DNA from: DASWJZ01 sp963739005
Lineage (GTDB): Bacteria > Pseudomonadota > Alphaproteobacteria > Rhizobiales > Afifellaceae
Direction of reading: 5' to 3'
Assembly (NCBI GenBank): GCA_963739005.1
Contig: CAVTYQ010000001.1
Coordinates: 124,001 to 188,000, forward strand
DNA length: 64,000 nt
This document shows positions 23,657-32,044 of the stretch, in pieces (the stretch's first letter is position 1; every line of letters begins with the position of its first letter). Below the pieces are notes generated by a model, which was not told the DNA's origin, ran no database searches, and saw only the letters and a program-made list of their open reading frames with translations. A program made the position numbers and the translations under genes.

Positions 23657-23705
23657 ATGGTCGGAGCGAGAGGATTCGAACCTCCGACCCCCTGAACCCC
23701 ATTCA
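23657..23705. repeat. Right attachment site: 49-bp direct repeat within tRNA-Pro
   Basis: Perfect match to 9077-9125. Here the sequence continues into the intact 5' part of tRNA-Pro, so the functional tRNA is split between element DNA (3' part) and chromosome (5' part and promoter). Confidence 0.95.
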
Positions 23706-23734
23706 GGTGCGCTACCAGGCTGCGCCACGCTCCG
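23658..23734 (-). tRNA. tRNA-Pro, anticodon GGG
   Basis: A 77-base gene with CCA encoded. Reading the minus strand: acceptor CGGAGCG pairs with CGCTCCG, discriminator A, D arm GCGCAGCCTGGTAGCGC, anticodon stem CCTGA/TCAGG with loop ATGGGGT giving anticodon GGG, and T arm with GGTTCGAATCC. It serves CCC and CCU codons. All 49 3' bases are duplicated at 9077-9125 through integration of the island. The gene lies just downstream of the exopolysaccharide ligase gene on the same strand. Confidence 0.97.
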
Positions 23735-23768
23735 ACGGCGCGGACTATAGTGACGGCCGCCTATCGGT

Positions 23769-25061
23769 TCAATGCCGCGGAGCGGCTGTCGCTTCGGGGT
23801 CTGCGGCCATTTGCCCGTGCCACCGCAGCCATTTCTTGAGCCGCGTCTGCGTCGCTGCCCTGTCGGAGGCGATCGCACCCCAGAGGATGCCGAAGAGGAG
23901 ATAGACGTGGCGCCAGTGGTCGATGTCGATCACCGTCGCCATCAAAACGTGGCCGAGGAAGACGATATAGGCGATCTGCGTCACCGCCTGCAGCGGGCCG
24001 GAGCGGAAGACGAGCGGGAAGGCGGCGGCGAGCGTCCAGAGCACGAGCGTCGCGTAAGAGGCGAAGCCGAGCCAGCCGTAGGTGGTCAGCGTCTTCAGCC
24101 AGATGTCGTGCTCGTCCTCGCCGAATTGGCGACCGAACTCGATCGCTCCGATGCCGAGCGGGTGGTCGAGCATCATGTTGAAGCCGATCGCGTGCCGCTG
24201 GAAGCGCCCGAGGTGGCCGGAATCGTAATCCTGCTCGATATGCGCGCGGTCTTCGAAGAGGCTCGACACCGCGGGGATGGAGAGCGCAGCTCCAATCACG
24301 ATCGCGATCAGCACGACGCCGACCGCGCCGAGCGCGATGAAGCGCAGGCGCATCTTGACGCTCTGCTCCATGACGAAGAGCAGACCGGAGACCATCAGCG
24401 TGGTGATGACGGTGAGGCCCCACGTCGCGCGCGAGAAGGAGATGAAGATGCCGATGAACACGACGAGTGCGACGATGCCGCTTCGGAGCGCCTGGCTGAA
24501 AGGTTGCGTCAGCGTGCGGCGCACCAGCACGACGAATGGGAGGATCAGGAACGGGCCGAAGACGTTCGGATCCTGAAAGCCGCCGGCGGCGCGTCCGAAC
24601 TTCGTGAAGAGACCTCCGGCCAGCCCTGAATAGCCGACAATGCCGAGGAGGGTGGTGAAGAAGGCGGCGGCGATCCAGGCGCTGACGATTGTGTCGAGCC
24701 GCGAGCGGTCCTGCGCGATCAGGGCCGCGAAGAAGCAAGAGCTGAAAGCGAGGAACGCGGTCACCGCGTAGTACATCGGTTGCGTCGAAAAATTCTTTGC
24801 CTGCGTCGCCGCCATCACGCCGCCGGCCAGGAAGAGCAGCATCAGCACGACGAGCGGGCTTATCGCGCGCGGCACCGGCAGGCCGAGGAGCAGCCATCCC
24901 GGTATCAGGAGCGCGAGGAATATCTCGTAAGGCGCGGGCTCAAAGAAGACGAAGCCGCCGAGGAAGACGCCGAGCCAGAGAAGCCCGCTGGCGATCGCCC
25001 TCGTCGGCAGTCCGGTCGGTCGACCCGCTAGCGGCTCAGGCGCCACCGAGGCCAGGGTCAA
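23769..25061 (-). CDS. O-antigen ligase / Wzy-type polysaccharide polymerase family protein
   Basis: A 430-aa inner-membrane protein with about ten to twelve hydrophobic helices and the large periplasmic loop of the Wzy_C/WaaL family (HIEQDYDSGHLGRFQRHAIG; LDHPLGIGAIEFGRQFGEDE; then HDIWLKTLTTYGWLGFASYA). It would join repeat units or transfer polymer to an acceptor on the periplasmic side. The start is a TTG overlapping the stop of the phosphotransferase gene (TTGA), showing operon organisation. Polymerase and ligase cannot be told apart from sequence; context with PCP and Wza genes favours polymerase. Confidence 0.85.
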   Translation of the reverse strand: MTLASVAPEPLAGRPTGLPTRAIASGLLWLGVFLGGFVFFEPAPYEIFLALLIPGWLLLGLPVPRAISPLVVLMLLFLAGGVMAATQAKNFSTQPMYYAVTAFLAFSSCFFAALIAQDRSRLDTIVSAWIAAAFFTTLLGIVGYSGLAGGLFTKFGRAAGGFQDPNVFGPFLILPFVVLVRRTLTQPFSQALRSGIVALVVFIGIFISFSRATWGLTVITTLMVSGLLFVMEQSVKMRLRFIALGAVGVVLIAIVIGAALSIPAVSSLFEDRAHIEQDYDSGHLGRFQRHAIGFNMMLDHPLGIGAIEFGRQFGEDEHDIWLKTLTTYGWLGFASYATLVLWTLAAAFPLVFRSGPLQAVTQIAYIVFLGHVLMATVIDIDHWRHVYLLFGILWGAIASDRAATQTRLKKWLRWHGQMAADPEATAAPRH

Positions 25062-26596
25062 AAGGCATTCTCCGTGTTCAGCAGCCGGAACGGCGTGAGC
25101 GCGAGAATGTAGAGGTCAAAGATGACCGACCAGTTTTCGATATAATAAAGATCGTGCTCCACGCGGTGCTCGAGCTTCTCCGGCGTGTCGGTCTCGCCGC
25201 GCCAGCCGTTGACCTGCGCCCAGCCGGTGATGCCGGGCCTCACGCGGTGGCGGGCGAAGTAGCCGTCGACGACCTGCTCGTAGAGGCGGTCGGCGGCCTT
25301 GGCCTGGAGCGCATGCGGGCGCGGGCCGACCAGCGAAAGACTGCCCTTCAACGCGACGTTGATGAGCTGCGGAAGCTCGTCGAGGCTGGTCTTGCGGATG
25401 AAGCGGCCAACGCGAGTGATGCGGGGGTCATTGCGGGTGGCGAGCTTCACGGCGTTCGGGTCCGTCATGTGCGTGTACATCGAGCGGAACTTGAACACCT
25501 CGATCAGCTCGTTGTTGAAGCCGTAGCGCTTCTGCCGGAAGAGCGCCGGGCCGGGGCTGTCGAGCTTGATGATGAGGGCGACGGCGAGCATCAACGGCGT
25601 GAAGAGAGCAAGCAGGACGCCGCCGACGATGCGGTCGAAGCAGGCCTTTGCGACCCGGTTCCAGTCGGCGATCGGCTTGTCGTAGAGATCGAGGAAGGGA
25701 ACCTCGCCGACATACGAGTAAGAGCGGGGGCGGAAACGCAGCCGGCTCGACCCGGCCGCCAGACGGATGTCGACCGGCAGAACCCAGAGGATGTTCAGGA
25801 GCTTGACGAGGCGCTCTTCCGCGGCCATCGGCAGCGCCACGATGAGCATGTCGATCTCCGCTTGGCGGCCGAACTCGAGCAGCTCGTCGATGCGGCCGAG
25901 CTTCGGCAGACCCTCCGCCAGCGCCGGCACGCGCGCGCTCTCGCGATCGTCGAAGACGCCGCAGATGCGGATGTCGTTCGCCGGCTCGGCGCGAAGCGCA
26001 CGGATGAGCTCGACCGCCTCGGGGCCGCCGCCGACAAGGACAGCGCGCCGCTCGACGACGCCGCTGGCGCGCCAGCCCGCGATCAGCCGGCCGAAGGTGG
26101 CGCGAAGCGCGGTCAGCACGGCGATGCCGCCGAGGAACCACGTCGCCAGCCAGACGCGCGAGAATTCCTCGCCCATCTTCATGAAGAAGAGCACAAGCGT
26201 GAAGCAGCCGAAGACCGCCCCCCAGATCAGTGCCCCGCGGCCGATCTCGATCGCCGTGCGGCGATAGTCGGCAAGGCCGTAGCCGTTGAAGGAGCCGATC
26301 AGGATGACGGTTGCCGCCGGAAGCATGAGGGAGGTCAGAACGTAGCCGGCGTCTCCGGCGTCGCGTGGATCGACATAGACCGAGAAGATCGCGAAGCTCA
26401 GGATCGCCATCCCGGCGAAGTCCGCGATGCGGGCGAGGCCGGCGAGGATGCCGGGCGTCAGGGCGCGGTGTTTCAGCGTGGCGGCAACTTGCGCAGCGGC
26501 CACGTTCAAGGGGGTGCGGCCGGGCGCGTATGGAATCGCAGGCGCGAAAGCCGCGTCTCCCGCGCCGAAAGCTGCAGTCGATTCTGTGATGGTCAT
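25058..26596 (-). CDS. Undecaprenyl-phosphate glucose phosphotransferase
   Basis: A 512-aa initiating enzyme for exopolysaccharide repeat units: it transfers sugar-1-phosphate to undecaprenyl phosphate. Four N-terminal membrane helices (about 50-165), a Rossmann-like middle (VVERRAVLVGGGPEAVELIR), a further hydrophobic segment (FDRIVGGVLLALFTPLMLAV) and the catalytic C-terminal domain with FRSMYTHM, TSLDELPQLINVALKGSLSL, VGPRPHA and RPGITGWAQVNGWRGET. Start at 26596 because the family begins there; an upstream GTG adds six residues. WcaJ/ExoY-type. Confidence 0.93.
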   Translation of the reverse strand: MTITESTAAFGAGDAAFAPAIPYAPGRTPLNVAAAQVAATLKHRALTPGILAGLARIADFAGMAILSFAIFSVYVDPRDAGDAGYVLTSLMLPAATVILIGSFNGYGLADYRRTAIEIGRGALIWGAVFGCFTLVLFFMKMGEEFSRVWLATWFLGGIAVLTALRATFGRLIAGWRASGVVERRAVLVGGGPEAVELIRALRAEPANDIRICGVFDDRESARVPALAEGLPKLGRIDELLEFGRQAEIDMLIVALPMAAEERLVKLLNILWVLPVDIRLAAGSSRLRFRPRSYSYVGEVPFLDLYDKPIADWNRVAKACFDRIVGGVLLALFTPLMLAVALIIKLDSPGPALFRQKRYGFNNELIEVFKFRSMYTHMTDPNAVKLATRNDPRITRVGRFIRKTSLDELPQLINVALKGSLSLVGPRPHALQAKAADRLYEQVVDGYFARHRVRPGITGWAQVNGWRGETDTPEKLEHRVEHDLYYIENWSVIFDLYILALTPFRLLNTENAF

Positions 26597-26691
26597 GGCC
26601 TCGAGCCGCCTCAAGTCCCCGCTATGACTGCGTGACCCCGCGGACCCGAAGAATCAATTTTATCCAACTCTTAAGGTTACCTGTTCGGCAC

Positions 26692-27267
26692 CTAGAACAG
26701 ACTCTCGGGAACATAGATCGTGTCGCCCGGCCGGATCGGCTCGATGACACGGATGCGCGATTCGTAGAGTTTGCCCTTCACCGTGCGGCTGACCCTGACG
26801 ACGCGCTTATTGGCGCGGTCGGTGAAGCCGCCGGCGACCGCCACCGCAGTTTCCGCCGTGATGCCGGGCACGTAGGGATATTGGCCGGGATTGCCGACCT
26901 CGCCGAGCACGAAGAATGGCCGGTAGGTGGCGACCTCCACGGTGACGTTCGGTTCGCGCAGGTAATGTGTCGCGAGCTGTCCCCGGATGCGATTGGCCAG
27001 CTCGTCCACGGTCGAATCACTTGCCGCAACGTCGCCGATCAGGGGGAAGGAGACTTGTCCCTCCTGGTCGACCTCATAGATGTTGGTGAGGCTCGGCTGG
27101 TCGTAGACGACGATGCGCAGTCGGTCGCCGGATCCGAGCAGATACGGCCCGGAGCCGACGGTTGCCGGCTCCACAAGGGGCGCACGGTCGGTGCAGCCGG
27201 CCAGCGAGGCGGCCAGGCCCGCGAGCATGAGTGTGGCGAGAATTCGCAAGCGAATCATGAGGTTCAT
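26692..27267 (-). CDS. Polysaccharide export lipoprotein (Wza/outer-membrane auxiliary type, short)
   Basis: A 191-aa lipoprotein: signal peptide with lipobox AASLAGC (Cys near 25), the Poly_export domain (LLGSGDRLRIVVYDQPSLTN, VSFPLIGDVAASDSTVDELA) and one SLBB domain (YRPFFVLGEVGNPGQYPYVP). It forms part of the export channel for exopolysaccharide. It is shorter than E. coli Wza (379 aa) and has one SLBB repeat, as usual for alphaproteobacterial members. It is divergent from the chain-length regulator gene, with the promoters in 27268-27414. Confidence 0.92.
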   Translation of the reverse strand: MNLMIRLRILATLMLAGLAASLAGCTDRAPLVEPATVGSGPYLLGSGDRLRIVVYDQPSLTNIYEVDQEGQVSFPLIGDVAASDSTVDELANRIRGQLATHYLREPNVTVEVATYRPFFVLGEVGNPGQYPYVPGITAETAVAVAGGFTDRANKRVVRVSRTVKGKLYESRIRVIEPIRPGDTIYVPESLF

Positions 27268-27414
27268 CCGGCAAGCCGAAGTGCGCGGCTGGGCTCCAGA
27301 CTGCATTCCTATGGTTAACGCGCTGCTAATCCTGATTAACGATAGTTGCTGAGCGTTAACGTCCTCCTAACCATGACTCGGTCTAGTCTCCGGCCGGATT
27401 TTCGGAGCACCGCA

Positions 27415-29619
27415 ATGGCGCAGATTGGTGAAACGGAGCTCGATCTCCGCGCTTTGTGGCAGGCGCTCTGGCGCCGCGCATGGCTCTTCGTGGCGCTGGG
27501 CATCTGCGCCGCGCTCGGCACCTATGTCGGCCTGGGCTTCGTCAGCCCGCTCTACACCGCGAACACCAGCATCCTCATCGAGCAACGCGAATCGCCGCTC
27601 ACCCGGCCGGGCGGCCAGACCACCGACACTACGTCGGATTTCGACGAATCGGCGATCCAGAGCCAAGTCGAAGTCCTGAAGTCGCGGGAGATCGCCGAAG
27701 CGGTCATCGACAATTTGCATCTCACGACCCGGCCGGAATTCGACCCGGCGAGCCGGGCATCGGTGTTCAGCTCGCTGCTCGTCGCGGTCGGGGTTGGAAA
27801 GAACCCGACCGATTCGTCGATCCGCCAGCGGGTCATGGACAGCTACTTCGAGCGGCTGTCCGTCTTTCCGCTACAGAAATCGCGGGTAATCGGCGTCGAG
27901 TTCTCGGCGCCCAATCCGCAGCTTGCCGCCGAGGTCGCCAGCGCCGCGGCCGACGCTTTCGTCAAGCTGCAGCAGGACGCCAAACGCGAATCCGCCGTCG
28001 CCGCGACCGATTGGCTGCAGCAGGAGATCGAGCGCCTGCGCGGGCGCGTGGCCGACGCCGAGCAGGCGGTCGCCGACTACCGGTCGAACCACGGCCTCTT
28101 CGACGTCAACGGGTCGGGGGGGCAGGACACGGGGAGCGGCAACCTCTCCACCCAGCAGCTTGGCGATATCAATTCCGAGCTGGCGCGGGCGCGCGCGGCG
28201 CGGGCCGAGGCGCAGGCACGCGCCGACCTAGTGCAAAAGGTCCTCGATGAAGGCGGCGCGATCGACGCCTCCGAGGAGGTGCTGAACTCGCAGCTGATCC
28301 AGCGGCTGCGCGAGCGCCAGGTGGCGCTCCAGGCGCAGATCGCCGAGCTGTCGACGACGCTGCTGCCCGGACATCCGCGCATCCGGGCGCTTGAAGGGCA
28401 GGTCGCGAACCTCGAGACTCAAATCCGAGGCGAGGCCAAGAAAGTCCTCGCCTCGTTGCAGACGGCCGCGCGCATCGCCGCGGCGCGCGAAGAGTCGCTT
28501 CTTAAGAGCCTGAACGAGGCGAAGGGCGACGTCTCCAAATCCAACGACGAGGGGATCGAGCTTCGGGCGCTCGAACGCGAGGCGACCGCCCAACGCGATC
28601 TGCTCGAGTCGTTCCTGTCGCGCTACCGCGAAGCAGCGGCGCGGACCGACGCGAACTACCTTCCGGCCGATGCGCGGATCATTTCGCGCGCGGTCCCGCC
28701 GACCGACCCGTCCTTCCCGAAGAAGACGATGATGTCGATCGCCGCCGCCATCGCAGTGCTTCTGATCGCGGTGGCGGTGGTGCTGCTTCGTGAGTTCATG
28801 TCGGGTCGCGCCTTCCGGGTGATCGGCTTCAGTGTGATCGATGGCGAGGCGAGGCCGCTGCGACTGACCGCGGCGCCGCCGGCGCCGAAGAAGTCCGAGC
28901 CAGAGGCGAGCGAAGAGCCGGAGAGCGCCGCCGCTCCTCCCGCCGAAAGCTCCGAGCCGGCCGACGAGCCGACGCCCGAGGCGCCGACCGAGGCGGCCGA
29001 AGATGAGCCGTCGGCCGAACCGGCTGCGGCTCGCGGCGCCGAAGACGAGAAGACCGGTGCGTCGGAACTCGCCGAGATCATTGCCGATCCTGGAATACGG
29101 CTTGCGCTCTTCGCCGGCGCGGAAGGTGGCGAGGGGGCAGGGGGGATCGCCTTCTCCGCGGCTCGACAGGCCGCGAGGGAGAAGATCCGCAGCATCGTGA
29201 TCGACATGGGACGCAGGCCCTCCGACGTGCTCGGCCACGAGCGCCCCGGCCTCGGCGACCTTCTGGCGGGGAACGCCGCGTTCGGCGAAGTCATCCAGCG
29301 CTATGAGGCGGCTGGTGTGCACATCATCCCCTACGGGGAGAATGGCGAGGAGCCGCCGCTGCAGCGCATGCAGCTTGTCATCGCCGCGCTCGCGCACTCC
29401 TACGACAAGGTCATCGTTGTCGCGGACAATCTCGACGACTGGCCGGATCAGCATCTGCGCCCCGACGTCGCGGCGATCGTCTGCGGCCCGGAGACGACCG
29501 AACGCCTGCGCGCCGAAGCCTACGACACGGCGCTTCAGCGCGGCGCGAAGAGCGCCGTCATCGTGCGCTACACGAGCGAAATCGACTTCGGCGGCCACGA
29601 GGAGAGCGCGGCGGCTTGA
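27415..29619 (+). CDS. Exopolysaccharide chain-length regulator (GumC/ExoP type) with degenerate kinase domain
   Basis: A 734-aa protein. Wzz domain: first membrane helix about 24-45, periplasmic coiled coil about 170-410 (LQQEIERLRGRVADAEQAVA; QLIQRLRERQVALQAQIAEL), Pro-rich motif and second helix about 440-460 (SIAAAIAVLLIAVAVVLLRE). A Glu/Pro/Ala-rich linker of roughly 75 residues follows, then a BY-kinase-like domain. Its Walker A position reads LFAGAEGGEGAGGIAFSAAR, without the Lys-Ser/Thr pair, and no Tyr cluster ends the protein, so it is probably not an active kinase. GGAG precedes the ATG. Confidence 0.9.
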   Translation: MAQIGETELDLRALWQALWRRAWLFVALGICAALGTYVGLGFVSPLYTANTSILIEQRESPLTRPGGQTTDTTSDFDESAIQSQVEVLKSREIAEAVIDNLHLTTRPEFDPASRASVFSSLLVAVGVGKNPTDSSIRQRVMDSYFERLSVFPLQKSRVIGVEFSAPNPQLAAEVASAAADAFVKLQQDAKRESAVAATDWLQQEIERLRGRVADAEQAVADYRSNHGLFDVNGSGGQDTGSGNLSTQQLGDINSELARARAARAEAQARADLVQKVLDEGGAIDASEEVLNSQLIQRLRERQVALQAQIAELSTTLLPGHPRIRALEGQVANLETQIRGEAKKVLASLQTAARIAAAREESLLKSLNEAKGDVSKSNDEGIELRALEREATAQRDLLESFLSRYREAAARTDANYLPADARIISRAVPPTDPSFPKKTMMSIAAAIAVLLIAVAVVLLREFMSGRAFRVIGFSVIDGEARPLRLTAAPPAPKKSEPEASEEPESAAAPPAESSEPADEPTPEAPTEAAEDEPSAEPAAARGAEDEKTGASELAEIIADPGIRLALFAGAEGGEGAGGIAFSAARQAAREKIRSIVIDMGRRPSDVLGHERPGLGDLLAGNAAFGEVIQRYEAAGVHIIPYGENGEEPPLQRMQLVIAALAHSYDKVIVVADNLDDWPDQHLRPDVAAIVCGPETTERLRAEAYDTALQRGAKSAVIVRYTSEIDFGGHEESAAA

Positions 29620-29639
29620 ATGGATAGACCGTCGACGAG

Positions 29640-30656
29640 ATGTCGCGTCGTACGCTGATCCGAACCGCGCTCGAAGCGCTTGCCGTCGCGCGCGCGCCAC
29701 GTTGGCTGCCCGCGGCGCCCGATGCTTCCGGCTTCGCGCTGACGCTCCACCACGTCGCTCCGGCGTCGTCGGCGGCGTTCCAGCCGAACGCGCTCCTTTC
29801 GATCACGCCTGAATTCCTTGACCGCCTGCTTGGACATCTCGCGGCGCGGGGCTGGCGCTTCGTTTCCGTCGACGAGATCACGGCGCCTGGGCCCGCCGAT
29901 CCGCGCCGGATCGCGGTCACGCTCGACGACGCCTACCGCGACAACCGCGAACATGCGCTTCCTGTGTTCCGGCGACATGGCGCACCTTTCACCATCTACG
30001 TGTGCGCGGGCTTCTCCGATCGCACCGCGGAGCTCTGGTGGGAGGCGCTCGATCGGATCGTCGCCGCGGCCGATGTCATGGAAGCGCCCGGCGACCCGGC
30101 GCGGGAGCTGCCGACGCGGAGCGTATCGGAAAAGGCGAGGGCCTTTGCGCTCTGGCGGCGCTGGCTCACCACCGACGCCGACGAAATGCTGCAGCGGAAA
30201 GCGATCCGCGCGCTCTCCGAAAAGCACGGTCTCGACCTTGCCGCGCTCGCCCGCGACCTCGTCATGGATTGGGGGGAGATCGCCGAGCTGGCCGCCGACC
30301 CGCTCTGCTCGATCGGCGCTCACACGATGACGCATGCGGCGCTCGCGCGGCTCCCGCGCGAAGCCGCACTTCGCGAGATCACGGGAAGCGTGGAGGAGAT
30401 CGCCGCGAAGCTCGGCAAGCGGCCGACTAGCCTGGCCTTCCCCTACGGCTATCCGGCGGCGGCCGGCGCGCGCGAGGCGCGGCTCACCGAAGAGGCAGGG
30501 CTTCGCGCGTCATTCACCACGCAACCGGGCTTCATCCCCGCAGAGGGCTCAAGGCACGGGCTCCCGCGGGTGTCGGTCAACGGGCTCTTTCAGGAACTCC
30601 GCTTTCTCGACGTGCTTCTGTCGCCCGGCCTCTGGCGCTTCGGAAACATAATCTAG
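29640..30656 (+). CDS. Polysaccharide deacetylase (NodB-like) family protein
   Basis: A 338-aa protein, 20 bases after the chain-length regulator. NodB motifs are visible: VTLDDAYRDNREHALPVFRR (two Asp), GAHTMTHAALARLPREAALR (His-x3-His), and FPYGYPAAAGAREARL in place of the usual RPPYG. It would remove acetyl groups from a polymer or repeat unit. No cleavable signal peptide is obvious, so it may act in the cytoplasm. Most likely modifies the exopolysaccharide. Confidence 0.88.
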   Translation: MSRRTLIRTALEALAVARAPRWLPAAPDASGFALTLHHVAPASSAAFQPNALLSITPEFLDRLLGHLAARGWRFVSVDEITAPGPADPRRIAVTLDDAYRDNREHALPVFRRHGAPFTIYVCAGFSDRTAELWWEALDRIVAAADVMEAPGDPARELPTRSVSEKARAFALWRRWLTTDADEMLQRKAIRALSEKHGLDLAALARDLVMDWGEIAELAADPLCSIGAHTMTHAALARLPREAALREITGSVEEIAAKLGKRPTSLAFPYGYPAAAGAREARLTEEAGLRASFTTQPGFIPAEGSRHGLPRVSVNGLFQELRFLDVLLSPGLWRFGNII

Positions 30657-30664
30657 AATGCATG

Positions 30665-30880
30665 TTAAGCGTTTGTCTTTGCGGGCTTTTGCATCCACGC
30701 GATAAGAGCACCAGCGGGGATGATCCAAATCGTTCCGGTGACGACGAAATAGGCGAGCTGCACCAGGCCCGAGGTGCCGGGAAGCTTGGCGGCGGCGATC
30801 GTCATCGCCGTCAGCGCATAGAGGCAGACGAACGCGACGAGGAGAATGGTCCCGACGAGTTTCTTCAGGCGCGGCGGCAT
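30665..30880 (-). CDS. DUF2842 small membrane protein
   Basis: A 71-aa inner-membrane protein with two hydrophobic helices: KLVGTILLVAFVCLYALTAM and LVQLAYFVVTGTIWIIPAGA, joined by AAAKLPGTS, the typical DUF2842 layout. Start chosen at 30880 (MPPRLKKL); the longer frame is antisense to the upstream region of ctaA. It is divergent from ctaA, a conserved arrangement in this group. Function unknown. Confidence 0.85.
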   Translation of the reverse strand: MPPRLKKLVGTILLVAFVCLYALTAMTIAAAKLPGTSGLVQLAYFVVTGTIWIIPAGALIAWMQKPAKTNA

Positions 30881-30982
30881 GGATGAAGGTGCTAGGGCGC
30901 ATCCGCGCGCGCCGCAAGCCTCGCGACGGGGTGTCGCGCGAGGCCGGCTTGCCGGGTTGAGACTTGCCACCTAAGGAGAGCA

Positions 30983-32044
30983 ATGGTCGCGATTCCAGCG
31001 GAGATGGATGATGCCGTCGGCGTGGCCACGGACAGTGTCCGCGGCCTGCGCGGCTGGCTGCTGTTCCTGATCCTCCTCGTCTTCGCCATGGTCATGGTCG
31101 GCGGCGCGACGCGGCTCACCGAATCCGGCCTCTCCATCACCGAGTGGGACCTCGTCACCGGGACGGTGCCGCCGCTCGACGACGCGGGCTGGCAGTCGGC
31201 CTTCGAGCTCTATCGCCAGAGCCCGCAATATGCGCTCACGAACCGCGGCATGACCCTCGCGGACTTCCAGACCATCTACTGGTGGGAGTGGGCGCATCGC
31301 GAGCTTGGGCGGTTCATCGGCCTCGTCTATGCCGCCGGCTTCTTCTGGTTCGTTGGCCGGCGGAGCGTGCCGCTTCGCACGGCGCTGACGCTCGCCGGCG
31401 TCGGCGTCCTTCTCGCCGCGCAGGGCGTCGCCGGCTGGATCATGGTTGCCTCCGGACTGAAGCCGGGGATGACAGCGGTGGCGCCCCTCAAGCTGACGCT
31501 GCACCTTGAGCTTGCCGCGTTTCTATTCGCGGCCCTGATCGCGCTCTTCGTGCGGCTCGGCGGTGCGATACGCGAGCCGGCATCCGGCGCGCGAGTGTTC
31601 GCAGCGTGGGTGCTTGTCGTGCTCGTCTTTCTGCAGGTCGCGCTCGGCGGCCTCGTCGCCGGGTACAATGCCGGCCTCCTCTACAGCACTTGGCCGCTGA
31701 TGGGGGGGCAGCTGGTGCCGAGCGGACTCGGCATGATCGAGCCCGTGTGGCGCAACGTGCTGGAGAACCTAACGACCATCCAGTTCAATCACCGGCTCGG
31801 CGCCTACGTGCTCTCCGCCACGATCCTCGCCTACGGCTTCGGGATGCTGCGTCGTGGCGACCGGCGGGCGCGCGAGCGTGCGACGCTGATGGCGCTCCTT
31901 GTCGTCCTGCAGGTCGGCCTCGGCATCGCCACGCTAATCCAGGCCGTGCCGACCTGGCTCGCGCTTGCGCACCAGGCGGTCGCAATGATCCTGCTCTTCG
32001 TCCTCGTGTGGAACGCGAGCGTCTTCGCGCGGGAAGCCGACTAG
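30983..32044 (+). CDS. ctaA: Heme A synthase (COX15/CtaA)
   Basis: A 353-aa inner-membrane enzyme that oxidises the C8 methyl of heme O to give heme A for cytochrome oxidase. It has eight membrane helices in two similar halves; landmarks are GGATRLTESGLSITEWDLVT, QTIYWWEWAHRELGRFIGLV, the middle GGLVAGYNAGLLYSTWPLMG and NLTTIQFNHRLGAYVLSATI, with His in THRELGR/LTLHLE/FNHRL/LAHQAV positions. AAGGAG stands before the ATG. Its stop lies four bases into purN on the other strand, so the two converge. Confidence 0.96.
   Translation: MVAIPAEMDDAVGVATDSVRGLRGWLLFLILLVFAMVMVGGATRLTESGLSITEWDLVTGTVPPLDDAGWQSAFELYRQSPQYALTNRGMTLADFQTIYWWEWAHRELGRFIGLVYAAGFFWFVGRRSVPLRTALTLAGVGVLLAAQGVAGWIMVASGLKPGMTAVAPLKLTLHLELAAFLFAALIALFVRLGGAIREPASGARVFAAWVLVVLVFLQVALGGLVAGYNAGLLYSTWPLMGGQLVPSGLGMIEPVWRNVLENLTTIQFNHRLGAYVLSATILAYGFGMLRRGDRRARERATLMALLVVLQVGLGIATLIQAVPTWLALAHQAVAMILLFVLVWNASVFAREAD

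Larger units (their letters stand above)
9077..23705. mobile_element. Integrative element in tRNA-Pro(GGG), about 14.6 kb
   Basis: The region is bounded by a perfect 49-bp direct repeat and begins with a tyrosine integrase pointing inward from the left end. It interrupts otherwise syntenic core DNA: left is feuNPQ, right is exopolysaccharide genes. Content: integrase, AlpA-type HTH, primase/helicase (frame-broken), iteron-like dyad, Fic toxin module, AlbA_2 gene, cupin, methyltransferase and many unknown small genes. No capsid, portal, large terminase, tail or conjugation genes are recognisable. The integrase-AlpA-primase core is like that of P4-type satellites and related islands. Integration rebuilt the tRNA with the element's own copy of the 3' end. 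Confidence 0.93.

Noticed and set aside
24797..26635. 612-aa open frame on the plus strand
   Set aside because: It is antisense to the sugar-phosphate transferase gene, rich in Arg, Glu and Asp as expected of high-GC shadows, and has no family-like motifs.
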